Below are positions 12,512-22,935 of a stretch of DNA of 64,000 bases, piece after piece (the stretch's first letter is position 1; each line of letters starts with the position of its first letter). The DNA comes from Paragonimus westermani (taxonomy: Eukaryota > Platyhelminthes > Trematoda > Plagiorchiida > Troglotrematidae). A model generated the notes under the pieces. It had not been told where the DNA came from. It saw only the letters and a list, made by a program, of their open reading frames with translations, and ran no database searches. The position numbers and the translations under genes are program-made. The stretch is taken from positions 1-64,000 of the forward strand of contig QNGE01002348.1 in NCBI GenBank assembly GCA_008508345.1, read 5' to 3'.

Positions 12512-14573
12512 TGTCAAGATCCATTTGTGATGCATCGGAAGTTGGCTACGGCGCCGTGGCTCATGCTTGCTTCTGCACAGTCAACGGGGAGCGGTGCCCA
12601 TCATTGTTGTTTGCAAAGTCTAGAGTGGCCCCATTGGAAGCGATTTCTATTTCCCGGTTGAAATTGGTTGCTGCGGTTCTGGCGGTTCGTGCTTACGAAA
12701 TCTTCACTAGCAATTTGAAGTCAATGTTCACACGCGTATATTTCTGGACGGACTCCATGATCGTACTTTACTATATTACCGATACCTCTACTAGATTTAG
12801 TACGTTCGTTGCAAACTGAATAACCGCCATACACATGTTGACATACCCCAATCAATGGCGACACGTGAGATCGGAGGACAACCCAGCAGATAGCGCCTTT
12901 CGTGGGCTGCACAATCACGGAGGTGTAGAAGCATGGCTATCAGATCCTACGTTTCTAACACAACCATCTATAGCTTGGCCCAAAGCGTTTGCTGCCGTAA
13001 ATGAACCCGCCGGGGTGGAGGTGAAGTGACCATCGGCTCAGGTGAACGTAATTACAGTGGACGATATCTCTCTGTCTTGGGTGCTCAGTATTTCGAGCTG
13101 GCCTAAACTTCCAAATACTGCAGCCTTGTTGTCCAGATTCAAAAAGTATTGGCTGTCCACAAAGCATCGACAAAACGATGTTACGGTTAACACAGGTCAC
13201 CTAAGGTTGGGCGAAATTCAGTCTGGTGAGAAAGATATAATCCGTCTGGTTCAGAAGGCTAGCTTTCCGAAGGAACTCTCCCTCTTGATGAAGTTGCATG
13301 AGTCTTGACAAACAGTGCAATTGTCAAAAGGAAGTCCACTTCGCAAGCTGAACCCTACGTTGGTAGATGGGATAGTGCGAGTGGGCGGAAGACTAATGCT
13401 GGCTGATGTGTATTTTCACCTGAAATGCCCAATAATCCTTCCCAAGCGTCATCATGTGACAGACCTGGTTGTCAACAACTAACATGTGTTGGAGGGGCAT
13501 CATGGTGTGTCACGTCCTTTCGCTGATCAAGCGCCGATTTTGGATTAATCAGGGTGCGTTCGCAGTCAAACGCGTCATCGGAGCTTGCTTCCACGGTCGT
13601 CGTCTGAATGCCAACGTGGTCAAACAAAAGATGGCTCCCTTGCCATCCATGCGAATGGAACCGAGTTGGCACCCGTTTGGCAATGTTGGTGTGAACTGTT
13701 TTGGTTTACTCAGTGTGAAGAGAGGTGGCGGTAGGAAAAAGGTATGGTTGCGTCATAACCTGTCTTCAGTCCATAGCTGTCCACCTCGAGGCCGCACATT
13801 CCATGAGCACTGATATATTCCTTATGGTTTTGATGCGTCTCATTGAGAGACGGGTTTGCCCTATTAGTGTTCATTCCGACAACGGGTTCAACTTCACCGC
13901 TGCAGACAAAGAACTAAAACAACGGACAAGTAGCTTAGATGATGCCTCTATCAACAGCAACTTGCTACGAAAGCATATCCAGTGACATTATAATCCACCT
14001 TTTGCGAGCCATCGGGGAGGTGTGTGGGAGCCTCTTATGCGGACGGTTCGGCGCATCCTCGGATTGATCTGTGCTGAACAAACCTCCGGTGACGAAATTC
14101 TGCCAACTCTCCTTGTCGACGTGGAAAGAATATTGAATAACAGCTGTTAGTTCCTGTTACATCGGATGTTTGATACGGACTGGCATTATCGCCCAGTGAC
14201 ATATTGCTCCTGCGAGATAATCAGGAAATCTGCCCCGATTAGACGACGTTACAACTGTTTAAACATAAGTGGAAACAAACCATTTATCTGGCTGGACTCA
14301 TTTGGAGTCGCTGGACGAAACAGTACCTCCCCACCCTGCAAGCACGACAGAAGTGGATTTGTAAGGAACGCAAATTCCGTCCGGGAGACGTCGTATTGAT
14401 AACTTCAAAACCCCTACCAAGAAATACACGTCCTTCAAGTGTGGTTGTTAGTTGTGATGCTTACAAGGACAGTTTAGTGCGGATCGCATGGTGAGGACTA
14501 AGTCCAGTGTAGTAAAACGAGATATCGAACGTCTGCGCCTTTTGGAGGAAGGAGTGATGTGGGCGGGATGAGT
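12512..14573 (+). pseudogene. BEL/Pao LTR retrotransposon pol remnant (RNase H to integrase C-terminus)
   Basis: The order of blocks is that of a BEL/Pao polyprotein. RNase H comes first: 'CDASEVGYGAVAHACFC', 'RVAPLEAISISRLKLVAAV' and 'RVYFWTDSMIVLYYI', then, after one TGA at 12,817, 'NQWRHVRSEDNPADSAFRGL'. A connector has 'IVRVGGRL' and 'CPIILPKRHHVTDLV'. The integrase follows: 'HHGVSHVLSLIKRRFWI', 'SWHPFGNVGVNCFGL', 'ISVHSDNGFNF' and 'GGVWEPLMRTVRRILGL'. At the end come 'FRPGDVVLI' and 'VKRDIERLRLLEEGV'. The first catalytic aspartate of the integrase appears replaced by asparagine ('GVNCFG' for the usual 'GVDYFG'). Several stops and shifts are present. Gag, protease and reverse transcriptase are absent. 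Confidence 0.85.
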
Positions 14574-14575
14574 GC

Positions 14576-14950
14576 AGCTGACACCTAGTCCGTGTTGAGA
14601 GTGCAAGGTGTGAGTCATGGAGAACGGCTTGTGCCTACACGTGCTCTTCAATGTCGGACACTTAAGGAGCTCAAAAAGTAGGAGTCCTGGCAAAGGACTT
14701 TCATTGCATAATAGTTCTTTGGGACTGATGTCGCGCCCTAAGCCTGATAAATGCTGAGTCCGAGGTCTTTCGACCTAGAGACTTCTTCGATTGGGAACCA
14801 GAGCCGAGTGAAACCGCCACTCTGCGAGCAAACTTCGGTCGTGTTCGGATGTTGTGGCCCGGTGTATCAAATTTTTGAACTACAATCCTGTGAAAATCCG
14901 ACCCAACCCAGTTCAAACGTTAGACATTGTGTGTACTGTGACCTGTGATT
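14576..14950 (+). repeat. Probable BEL/Pao 3' LTR or 3' flank
   Basis: This stretch directly follows the end of the BEL/Pao pol remnant. Its part at 14,840-14,915 (containing 'tttgaactacaatcctgtga' and then 'aaaatccgacccaacccagtt') recurs in reverse complement at 38,390-38,545. A non-coding sequence next to pol that is also found alone elsewhere fits an LTR. No matching 5' LTR is in view, so the boundaries are not known. Confidence 0.45.
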
Positions 14951-15507
14951 GACCTAATTGGTATATTACATGATCTGTGCGAGTGGTTGGCGCTGAAAAT
15001 TATCCGCGGGAGGTGAATGATGTCATTGGTATGCCGTTATTGTGAGTTTGAAATATCGTCTGAATAATGGTGGATGAACTATTCAGAAAAGTACAAAATA
15101 TGTCTATCGTGCTGTGGAAATCTTTTTGTTTTAATGCGTAAAAGATTTTTATCAAAGACGCCGAAGAATTACGCTAACTTAATATCGAAATAGGTTAACG
15201 GGATGGCTGAAGTTGTGTGATTTGGTAGATAAAAGGAGTTAGCAACGAATGATAGATAAATGTGCACACTATAAGTTTGAGATTATTTCTGATGAACTTG
15301 TGCGTTCGATACTCCGTGAACTAGGCGCCCAGCAAGCAAACCGGAGTTGGTCCGCAACACATGCTGGAGTCGTACCGAATCCGGCCTGGCCAGAAGGGCA
15401 GTCGGCCAAAAAAATAATTTGCGAGCCCCCTTTCTTCATAAAACATTACATAAAAACAAACCTACAACAATTTGCGTGCTTGCTAACCCGGCTTACGCCT
15501 ACCAGAC
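14951..15507. other. No recognisable gene; left flank of the TRC transposon
   Basis: An 88-codon plus-strand frame at 15,249-15,515 runs into the transposon end and has no recognisable motif. The stretch is otherwise AT-rich and anonymous. Confidence 0.4.
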
Positions 15508-15509
15508 TA

Positions 15510-15590
15510 CCCTAGTAGCACACTGGAACACTCAGCCGTTCCCTGAGTGATCTTTGAGTGTTCCTTTTGGAACACTCACCAAACTTCCTT
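15510..15590 (+). repeat. TRC left terminal inverted repeat and subterminal repeats
   Basis: The end starts CCCTAGTAGCAC and is followed at once by 'ggaacactcag', 'gttccctgagtg', 'gagtgttcc' and 'ggaacactca', alternating strands. These are probably transposase binding sites, by analogy with subterminal repeats in CACTA elements. Confidence 0.75.
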
Positions 15591-15784
15591 GTGTCTAGGT
15601 TTTGTGTATCATTTCGCATGTGTAAAGGGTGATAAAAATAAACAACACCTTTTTTGCTACTCAAAAACGTGTGAGCAGACCTACGCCACTCCTGTGAATT
15701 TTGTTTTATCGAACCACTTCACATTAATGGTGACCGCGCCAAAGGACGAATTTCAGCCATCTTGCTTAATTCGCTACGTGGGAA

Positions 15785-17922
15785 ATGAGCACTAATGATT
15801 CGAAAAGGCCGAGGGGTTGTTCGCGTGCGAACGTTTATCGTTTGGCCAAACTAGCGCGGCAGGAGCGTTCTGGAGGCAACGTTAATACACCTACGGTTTT
15901 CGTTGCAGGGGAGGAACAACTGATTCCTCCAGTTTTGCAACACTTACAAGGTAGGCGATATTTTCTATGTGAACTGAAAAATCTAGATGAACGTCCACTT
16001 GCTACCACTTCTTCGGTCTTGGAAAGTGTCATGGGGGATTCCTTAACGGAAGCAAAGTCCACTGATTATGTTCTTCAGCCTTCCACTACGACTATTACTC
16101 AAGCAGTGATGACAAGGACTATCTGTATGCCGCTGGATGCAGGTATGCGACAATTTCAATCAACACTACTGCTATCATCATTTCAGATGACGTCGTCGGT
16201 ACGAACGAGAGAAAGAGGACACCCGCGGAAATTGTCCGCGCGATAGCTGTAGAGGCCCGCCTATCTTTAAAAGCCGTGGGCATTATGCTCAATCACTTGA
16301 GAGAAGTTTTCCCTCAGCTGCCGTTGGATGCCCGTACTCTTTTGGGAACACCACGGGAGTGTGCGTGCACATTCGTCGAGGGTGGAGAATACGTCCACTT
16401 TGGTTTGGCCGAATGCATAAGCAACGCCGTACGCGGCCGATGGACGGAAGACGTGAATATTCTGCGACTTCAGCTGCATATTGATGGTTTGACCCTTTTC
16501 AACAGTTCACGTTTACAACTGTGGCCCATCCTTGGAAGGCTGATATCCCCTTCTACACCAGTGTTCGTCGTTGGACTATTCTGCGGTCTTTCTAAACCTG
16601 TGAATGTCGCAGAATATTTGAATAGCGTGATAGAAGACTTGTCGACTTTATTGAAAGATGGTTTGTTGTTGTCAACATATAACCGCCATGTGCAAATCGT
16701 CTTGGATTGCGTAGTTGGTGATGCACCAGCCCGAGCTTTTTTCCGACAGGTGAAAAACCACACCGGTTACCACTGTTGCGAAAAATGTACTGCACCGGGA
16801 GTGTACGTGAACCGCAAAATGGTGTTCCCACCCAGCAATTATCGCTCACGAACAAACAATGACTTCAGGACGCGACGTCAGGAAGAACACCACGTTGGTC
16901 AATCACCCTTTGAAAGGTTGAATGTGGACATGATAACATGTTTTCCACTTGATTACATGCACATGGTGTGCCTTGGAATGATGAAGCGTTTGATGAACTT
17001 ATGGAGAGCAGGCCCAACGGAAAGGAAAATCCGTCTAGGATCATCGCAGATTACTCAGATAAATAGTAGGTTGATGAGACTGAGGGGAGCCCAGACTTGT
17101 GAGTTCCCCAGGAAATGTCGATCAACTGTGGACTGCGACCGTTGGAAGGCAACGGAATTTCGGCAATTCCTGTTGTACATTGGCCCTGTGGTGTTGAAAG
17201 GAGTGGTAGATGACAGAATCTACGAAAACTTCCTGAACTTTTCGGTTTCTATATACATACTTTGCTGTCCAAAGTGGTGTATGCACTATGTGGATTTCGT
17301 AGAGTCGTTGTTGCGAAAAACATTGGTTCAGTTCGCCGCTATCTACGGTGAATCTGAGCTGGTGTTCAACTTCCACTGTGTCAGCCACTTGTGTGCGGAC
17401 GTCAGACTGCATGGACCGCTGGACTCTTATTCGGCGTTCCCATTTGAGTCGTACATGAGAACTTTGCGCGGTTTCGTACGATCACCAAATATGCCCACTT
17501 CGCAGATCTTCCGACGGATAACGGAAAGGATGAATGTGCAGCTGCAAGATGACAGTGCAATTGTGGATGATGCGAAGGCAACACTCATTCCGATAGCAGC
17601 GAAAAAACAGGGTAGATTCATCCACGAAGGTGTATTGTACTGTGACGTCAAGCCGAACAACGTGGTGTTGGTGGATGGACTACCCGCAGTAATAACCGGC
17701 TTCTCTGGAAGACGCATTCGCATACAGCGTTTTGCAACCTGTTGCGATTTTTTTGAAAAGATGTTGCCTTCCAGCAGACTCTATATATTTCTGTGTTCCT
17801 GCATATCCACATCCACATGCTGGGTGGACCGTGAACGTATCCAGTGTAAAGGACTGCTTTTACCATTGAAGGACAATTATGTATTTTACCCAGTCATGCA
17901 CACCTGGAAATTCCGCAGTTGA
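15785..17922 (+). CDS. TRC/CACTA-like DDE transposase, two exons
   Basis: The inferred CDS is join(15785..16142, 16187..17922), 697 codons. The 44-bp intron (gtatgc ... tttcag) restores one frame exactly, since exon 1 ends with one base of a codon that exon 2 completes as GAT. The protein would cut the element out and paste it elsewhere in the nucleus. Blocks seen, by residue: 'LQLHIDGLTLF' (D219), 'VVGDAPARAFF' (D298), 'GYHCCEKC' with Cys 316/317/320 as possible zinc ligands, 'FPLDYMHMVCLGMMKRL' (about 372-388), 'VDCDRWKATEFRQFLLY' and 'FPFESYMRTLRGF' (E540). D219, D298 and E540 are my candidates for the DDE triad. The N-terminus is basic ('SKRPRGCSRANVYRLAK'). The start at 15,785 is the first ATG of the open frame. 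The same blocks recur in the minus-strand relic at 21.4-22.9 kb, which supports the reading. Confidence 0.85.
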
Positions 17923-17999
17923 ATGAATCTTACCTAATTGCATTCTTTCTTCTTGAGCAACAAAACAATGTTTGCGCTAATGAACACTTTCATTTTCAG

Positions 18000-19288
18000 A
18001 TGTATCAGGTTGTTGAGTTCGATGACGAAAGCGTGGGCATAGTGCACAGGTCGTGGATTACGCAGCCAGGGTTTGCGCTCTGGCCGGGTTTGCCATCCAC
18101 GAAGCATCACAAGTTGCTCATGAGTGGAATAACAGCACCCGCTGGTTCGAAGCTGTACAAAGTCAAGATGCATCGCGCAACAGGTATGTGCTTTTGATTT
18201 TACTAACATTGTCTAGATGACTTGCAACTTGCTTACAAATACCAAGGAATACTGGAGCAGTTGTCTGACATACCATCATCGGACGCCACGGATGTAATGG
18301 ATCGCGGTGGCAAACGTAAGAGGTACAGTGATTTCGCATTACGTCACATTTGCAGACAACCTATTGTTCGTTCTGACTTCACGTATGAAGTGGAGGAGAA
18401 ACGAAAACCTTCAGTGTACAGCGTCGATATCGACTATTCTCCACCACCACCACAATTGGAGAATATGTCGCATGCTTCTCAATCTCAACCACGATGGACA
18501 TTGGGGTCACTGGAGAACCTGCCCTCTTTCTCCAGCCCTATTGCTTCCAGGTATGTTATTAGTAAAATGTCCGTCAGTACGCATTTAGCTCCACCATCAT
18601 TAGTCCACCAGCAACACACAGTGAGGCAGTGCGCAATAACGACACAGCAAAAGAAGTTAGAGAGTTAAAAGGTAAGTATTTCCATTACTAAGATGCACCT
18701 TCTCACCAGGTGTAATTGAGAACTTAGTTCTCCAAAACATCCGAGTCCGCGAGGAGTTGCATGCCCTACGGCTGGAAGTGAATGCATTGCGATTCCAACA
18801 TGCAGCTCCCGGTACGTCATCCACTTCACACTTCCCCGTGCGATTCCCCATGCAGTCCATAGGGGACATGCAGCTGCTGAATATGAAGCTGGAAGAAGCG
18901 GAAATATATACCCAGCTGGTATGTTTGACTTTTCCGATTCACAGTAAGCAGGTGACCTTTCTCAGCAGTGTCGGCGGCACATCCATGGGTGAATGCACTC
19001 GTAATGTTATGAGAACATTACTGACGGATGAAGTGGCGAAAACGATCAACTGGAGAGGAGTGAACAATCGCGTCTCCATTGCCTCCTCACCGTTGGCCGC
19101 AGCAATCGTTGGTATGTTCGATCACCGAAACTAATCACTTGTTAAATGTAGAATCCATCATGAAGAAGGCTTACCCCGGCGTATCGCATGCGGATGTCAA
19201 GGGAACCATTCAAAGGTGGATTCAGAAGGCCAGATTGCGTGCATCAAAAGAAGCCGATGATCTCGTCACCGACATTTTTGCACTGTGA
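18000..19288 (+). CDS. TRC accessory protein with DUF4806-like C-terminus, six exons
   Basis: The inferred CDS is join(18000..18183, 18217..18550, 18589..18671, 18710..18918, 18952..19111, 19152..19288), 368 codons. The introns are 33, 38, 38, 33 and 40 bp, all GT-AG, and the first has a 'tactaac' branch-site-like box. The joined frame has no stop before TGA at 19,286. The N-terminal exon ('MYQVVEFDDESVGIVHRSWI') resembles the small N-terminal module common in these proteins. Residues about 201-270 are rich in L/E and look coiled-coil ('IRVREELHALRLEVNALRF'). The C-terminal ~98 residues ('VTFLSSVGG', 'ECTRNVMRTLLTDEVAKTIN', 'NWRGVNNRVS', 'IQRWIQKARLRASKE') fit DUF4806, a domain of unknown function often linked to such transposons. 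The ATG follows a splice acceptor directly. A role as transposition cofactor is inference. Confidence 0.75.
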
Positions 19289-19521
19289 TTTCAATTACGT
19301 ACTGGTTATAGTTATAAAGATGTTGCTGTTTAAATTGCGCTCAATATAACATATTAATATGTATGTGGCTTCTACATCGTTTCTCGTTAATTGGAACATT
19401 GCGTCGTCGTTATTGTGCGAGATTAGATTTCCGTTTGACGCTACTGAGCTCCGTAGGAAAACAGATAATGGGCGGCATATGATCAGATCGCTTAATGGGG
19501 CTGCGCGCATTTTTTTCTCCC

Positions 19522-19641
19522 ACCGTTCCCTGAGTGTTCCCAAAGTGTCTAGTTAGAACACTCAGGGATCACTCGGGGAACGGTCAGGGAACACTCAGGG
19601 AACGCTCAGGGAACACTCAGGGAACGCTCGTGCTACTAGGG
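19522..19641 (+). repeat. TRC right end: subterminal repeat cluster and terminal inverted repeat
   Basis: The cluster holds about eight copies of GAACACTCAGG or its complement, including a perfect 22-bp direct repeat at 19,584-19,605 and 19,606-19,627. It ends with GTGCTACTAGGG, the inverted copy of the left terminus. The right end is denser in repeats than the left. Confidence 0.8.
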
Positions 19642-19912
19642 TAACGACTAAAACCCCTGCATATGACGCACCCAGGTTACCGTACAATTAACCCTGTGAT
19701 TCAGCAGACAGAACCTGTTTATTTCTTGCGCAAACCGCGCCAAATGGGGAAGACGCATCACTCACCGCTGCATCGCAACAAGAACGAGAACAACAATTGA
19801 GGAAACATAAATATATTGTGTACATGATAGTTGAAGCTTTCTTGCCGTCACTCGTCCAGTTCCACTGTTTCTTTCGCAGATCCACTGACAGGAGCAACCT
19901 GATAAGAGGACA

Positions 19913-20565
19913 TTACGAGATGACATGGTATATCACCTGTAAAATCGTGTCTCTCACAACTCTGCGCGGCATGCGACCCCCATTGCGATATTTGGCTCCC
20001 TGAAACCACCGTTTGATAAAGTGGTGGACATTACTCTCCAACTTTAAGGGATAATTGCGTTTGTTACGGACGGCACCTAGAGACATGATGGACAATGCTA
20101 ATGATGCTTACAACTATGGCTTCGCACAGTGGGGTACCCAATAAACGAGCTTTAATATTGATGCCCAGCCAGTTGACTCCACCGCTAAATTTGTTCCCGA
20201 ACACGAAACCGTAAACGTTGCGCACGCATTTGACCATTGTTCGACCACGATTGATTTTCGATGATATGCGGGTCTGACAAGGTGGTGTAGGAAGGATGAT
20301 ATCTAACCGTCCGTCCCAAATATTTCGTGGACCGAAGCTGCTGTTAAAAAATTTTCAACCCCTCACGATCAGTCAACGGGAGCGCAGTCCTGGTGGTTTG
20401 GAAAATGTGGCCTTCCTTCAGTGAGACACTGGTTGAAGCGACTGGGAGGGCTGCTAATAAAGACGACCATACGTTGCCTAACGTTGCTGCCATGCGCATC
20501 ATACGGTAGTCCATAAGCAACATGGTTTCCTTAAGATGCATCATTTGATTGTCGAACTGATGCAC
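19913..20565 (-). pseudogene. Second TRC lineage: accessory protein, DUF4806-like part
   Basis: On the minus strand, 20,240-20,112 reads 'MVKCVRNVYGFVFGNKFSGG' then 'VNWLGINIK' and 'TPLCEAIV', parallel to 'ECTRNVMRTLL...INWRGVNNR...AAAIV' in the intact TRC element. A 35-bp intron (20,111 to 20,077, gtaagc ... tctag) interrupts it at the same place as the last intron there. It is followed by the exon 'AVRNKRNYPLKLESN...FIKRWFQGAKYRNGGR', parallel to 'SIMKKAYPG...IQRWIQKARLRA'. Upstream, 20,565-20,344 supplies a helical stretch and 'LPLTDREGLKIF'. A stop after 'KIF' shows decay, unless an unrecognised intron lies there. It is the downstream gene of the transposase remnant at 21.4-22.9 kb, in the same order as the intact element. 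Confidence 0.65.
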
Positions 20566-21350
20566 TCTTTGTTTGACATAGCTCTGAAAGTCGTCGTTAG
20601 AGGACTGATCTGACGTCCATGACGTCGAGGGAAATAGAACGGGCGCGATGTTCCTACAACACTGATTACCATTCTGAATAATATCATACTAATTCTTTCC
20701 GGTTGATCAACATCAGCATGTAACATAGTGCTGAGATAACAAGAGACAATACATAAATGTTGCCTACCTGTTGAATACGTTTAGTTGTTCCACGGAGGAG
20801 TGTGAGAACAATTTGCTGACATGTATCACTGGAAGGAGGCGCGCTTTGAGAAACATCACTGTCAGAGGACGATAGGATGTGTTTGAGTCTAAAAGTAAAT
20901 GAAGGCAAACAGGACACATGCTTTTCTTCTTGTATGCTGACAACTCCGCGTATTTGACATCTGTGAAAGTAAATTCCGATTCACGTTCAGCCTTCTGCTC
21001 GTATACTCGTGCTTCCTGATAGTTTTCCTTGACCACAATGAAACGGCGTAATAGAACTTACCGGTGTTTTTTAAAATGCGAAATCTACGTAACTCAAATT
21101 TATCCACAGGTGGCAGTGTGAGTTAGTTAAAATTCCATTGCCTTCGACTGTTTCATCGTTGGCCAAGCAGCCATGGCGTCCCCCAGCAGCCATGCATGGT
21201 TGATAATCACAACTTCACTTGTTTTCAAAAACTCAACAATGTGATACATTTGCAACTTCAACGTATCCCTATGCACCGTTCCCGGTATGATTTTCTAACA
21301 CCTGCGGCATATCATAAGTTCTCCGTGACTACCGAATCAGAATGAGCAGT
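20566..21350 (-). other. Middle of the second TRC element, no clear motif
   Basis: This lies between the two recognisable genes of the minus-strand TRC relic. Minus-strand frames at 20,764-21,107 ('VKENYQEARVYEQKAERESEF', lysine/glutamate-rich) could be the N-terminal exons of its accessory gene, but I cannot align them with confidence. Confidence 0.35.
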
Positions 21351-22935
21351 TTACTGGAATGTGTGCAAGAGGGGAATGATGACGAATTCGCCATCATCGG
21401 GGATTAGGACACATTTGCACATGATTGAGGACAAGGACTTCATCTTCAGGGTGGTGGACATGCCGGAGGCCCGATAAATGCAAAAGTCCGATGAGGGGAA
21501 AGCATGGGAGCAGAAATCATGCACGCGTGCGAAGGGTTTACATAAAATGACGTCGTTCTGCGTTTGGTGAACATAGTACGGAGACACAAAAGAGTTGTAG
21601 AACTTACAGCGTACTATGAACACGTTACGATTGCATTTCATTGGGTTACATAGGTTGGTGTCATCCGTCGGTGCACCGGTGCAATCTACGTGGGTGAGCG
21701 CAGAATATTCAAACACTCGATTGTGCACTTGGGTAGCCAGCTTCTTCGTTTCCCTCACCAGACGTACGACGCTGCTCATGAAGCTCTCGAAGTAAAATGC
21801 TCAGTACCCGTGCAGCGGATCAAACCGCTGCACACCATCGCACAAGTGGGTGAGGCAATGCATATTATAAACCGGTCGGTCGCCCTCATACAAGTGAGCA
21901 AATTGGTCAACAAATTCAAGAAGCACAAAACGGGCACGGTCGATTTAGGGAGTGGCACCAACTGGGATGGGAAAGTATATAAATGAAAATAAATAGATTT
22001 AAGAAATTCTCATACACGGGGTGGGGGAGGAATATGCGCATAACGACTTGGCCCTAGTATAGTAAGAACACACGACACTCGTTGGGTTTGAGGCGTTCAA
22101 AATTAGTAAACATACCACATTTGAGGGAAAAGTCTACGGGTTGGTGGGAAACTGATGCCTCCAGTTTCGTCTCAGCAGACTGAAGTATGCCTAAACGTTT
22201 TCCTGATAAGCACCAAATACAGACCAGCCTTTTCATGACACCAAGGAAAGAAGATGCGTCGGGTCCAGTGGGAACTCGGCAACCATTTACAGTGGAAGTT
22301 GGAGTAACACTATGTTCCCAATGTAATGATCTAGTTGACGTCTTTCCCGGAACGACGAGTCGGTGCGAATACTAGATGAAGTTGAAGGGAACTTCACCTT
22401 TTGCGAACTGTAATGAGCCCCTCTTTGTACACACCGGTCACAACCATAGTAACCGTTGTGACTCTTTCTTTGCTTGACGTAGCTGCGAGCTGGGGCATCA
22501 CAAATAACACTCTGAATGTCCACATAAATGGTTAAGTGAAGATCATACAAAGTCACAACAGCACTGTGTATTGCCAACATTTCGGACACAGAGGGCTGCA
22601 GATATTCATTAACTAGATCAGGGCGCTCGCGACCGCAACAGGAACGAATGACGAACGGGGTGCTTGTAAAGGAATGCACAATGCGACCCATTATGTGCCA
22701 CAACTCAGTACCGGGATAGTCAAACAACGGTACCACGTCTATATTCACTTGTATGGTGACATGGTCACTGCTGTTAACGCGGTGACGGTGGTAAACGCTC
22801 CGCAGACATGTCGGCATCCCTATGTGTACATAACACCCTCTGGTGAGCACCGTCTTGTGTACATTGCGAGTTCCGCGGATTTTCGCACGGAGCAAGCGGC
22901 AAATCAGGAACGAGAGGCTTCAGTAAAGTTAACGG
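21351..22935 (-). pseudogene. Second TRC lineage: transposase, frameshifted
   Basis: Blocks of the transposase family appear in order on the minus strand: 'TLLKPLVPDLPLAPC' (about 22,930), 'GCYVHIGMP', 'IQVNIDVVPLFDY', 'VICDAPARSYVKQRKSHNGYY' with 'GCDRC' (22,550-22,430), 'MKRLVCIWCLSGKRLGI', 'GMFTNFERLKPNECRVFLLY' (22,236-22,054), 'FYFESFMSSVVRLVRETKKL' (about 21,790) and 'FPSSDFCIY...CVLIPDDGEFVIIPLLHTF' (to 21,351). Each has a partner in the intact transposase at 16.2-17.9 kb, including all three candidate acidic catalytic residues. The reading frame changes at least three times, so no functional protein is made. Identity to the plus-strand element looks low by eye, so this is a separate family, not a duplicate. 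Its termini could not be found. Confidence 0.75.

Larger units (their letters stand above)
15508..19643 (+). mobile_element. Complete TRC (CACTA-related) DNA transposon
   Basis: The element proper is 15,510-19,641 (4,132 bp). Its ends are a perfect 12-bp inverted repeat, CCCTAGTAGCAC at the left and GTGCTACTAGGG at the right, flanked on each side by TA (15,508-15,509 and 19,642-19,643), consistent with a 2-bp target duplication. Inside each end are many copies of GGAACACTCAG / GTTCCCTGAGTG in both orientations, the subterminal repeats expected for this superfamily. Two plus-strand genes fill the body: a two-exon transposase (15,785-17,922) and a six-exon accessory gene (18,000-19,288). Published work on SmTRC1 of Schistosoma mansoni described CACTA-related animal elements whose inverted repeats start with CCC and whose transcripts are alternatively spliced; this element fits that description. 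No inactivating stop or shift was seen. Confidence 0.85.

Noticed and set aside
18919..18951. Reading straight through the fourth accessory-gene intron
   Set aside because: The 33 bases are open in frame, so it could be exon, but they have GT...AG ends, and removing them gives 'YTQL-VTFLSSVGG', the expected domain sequence.
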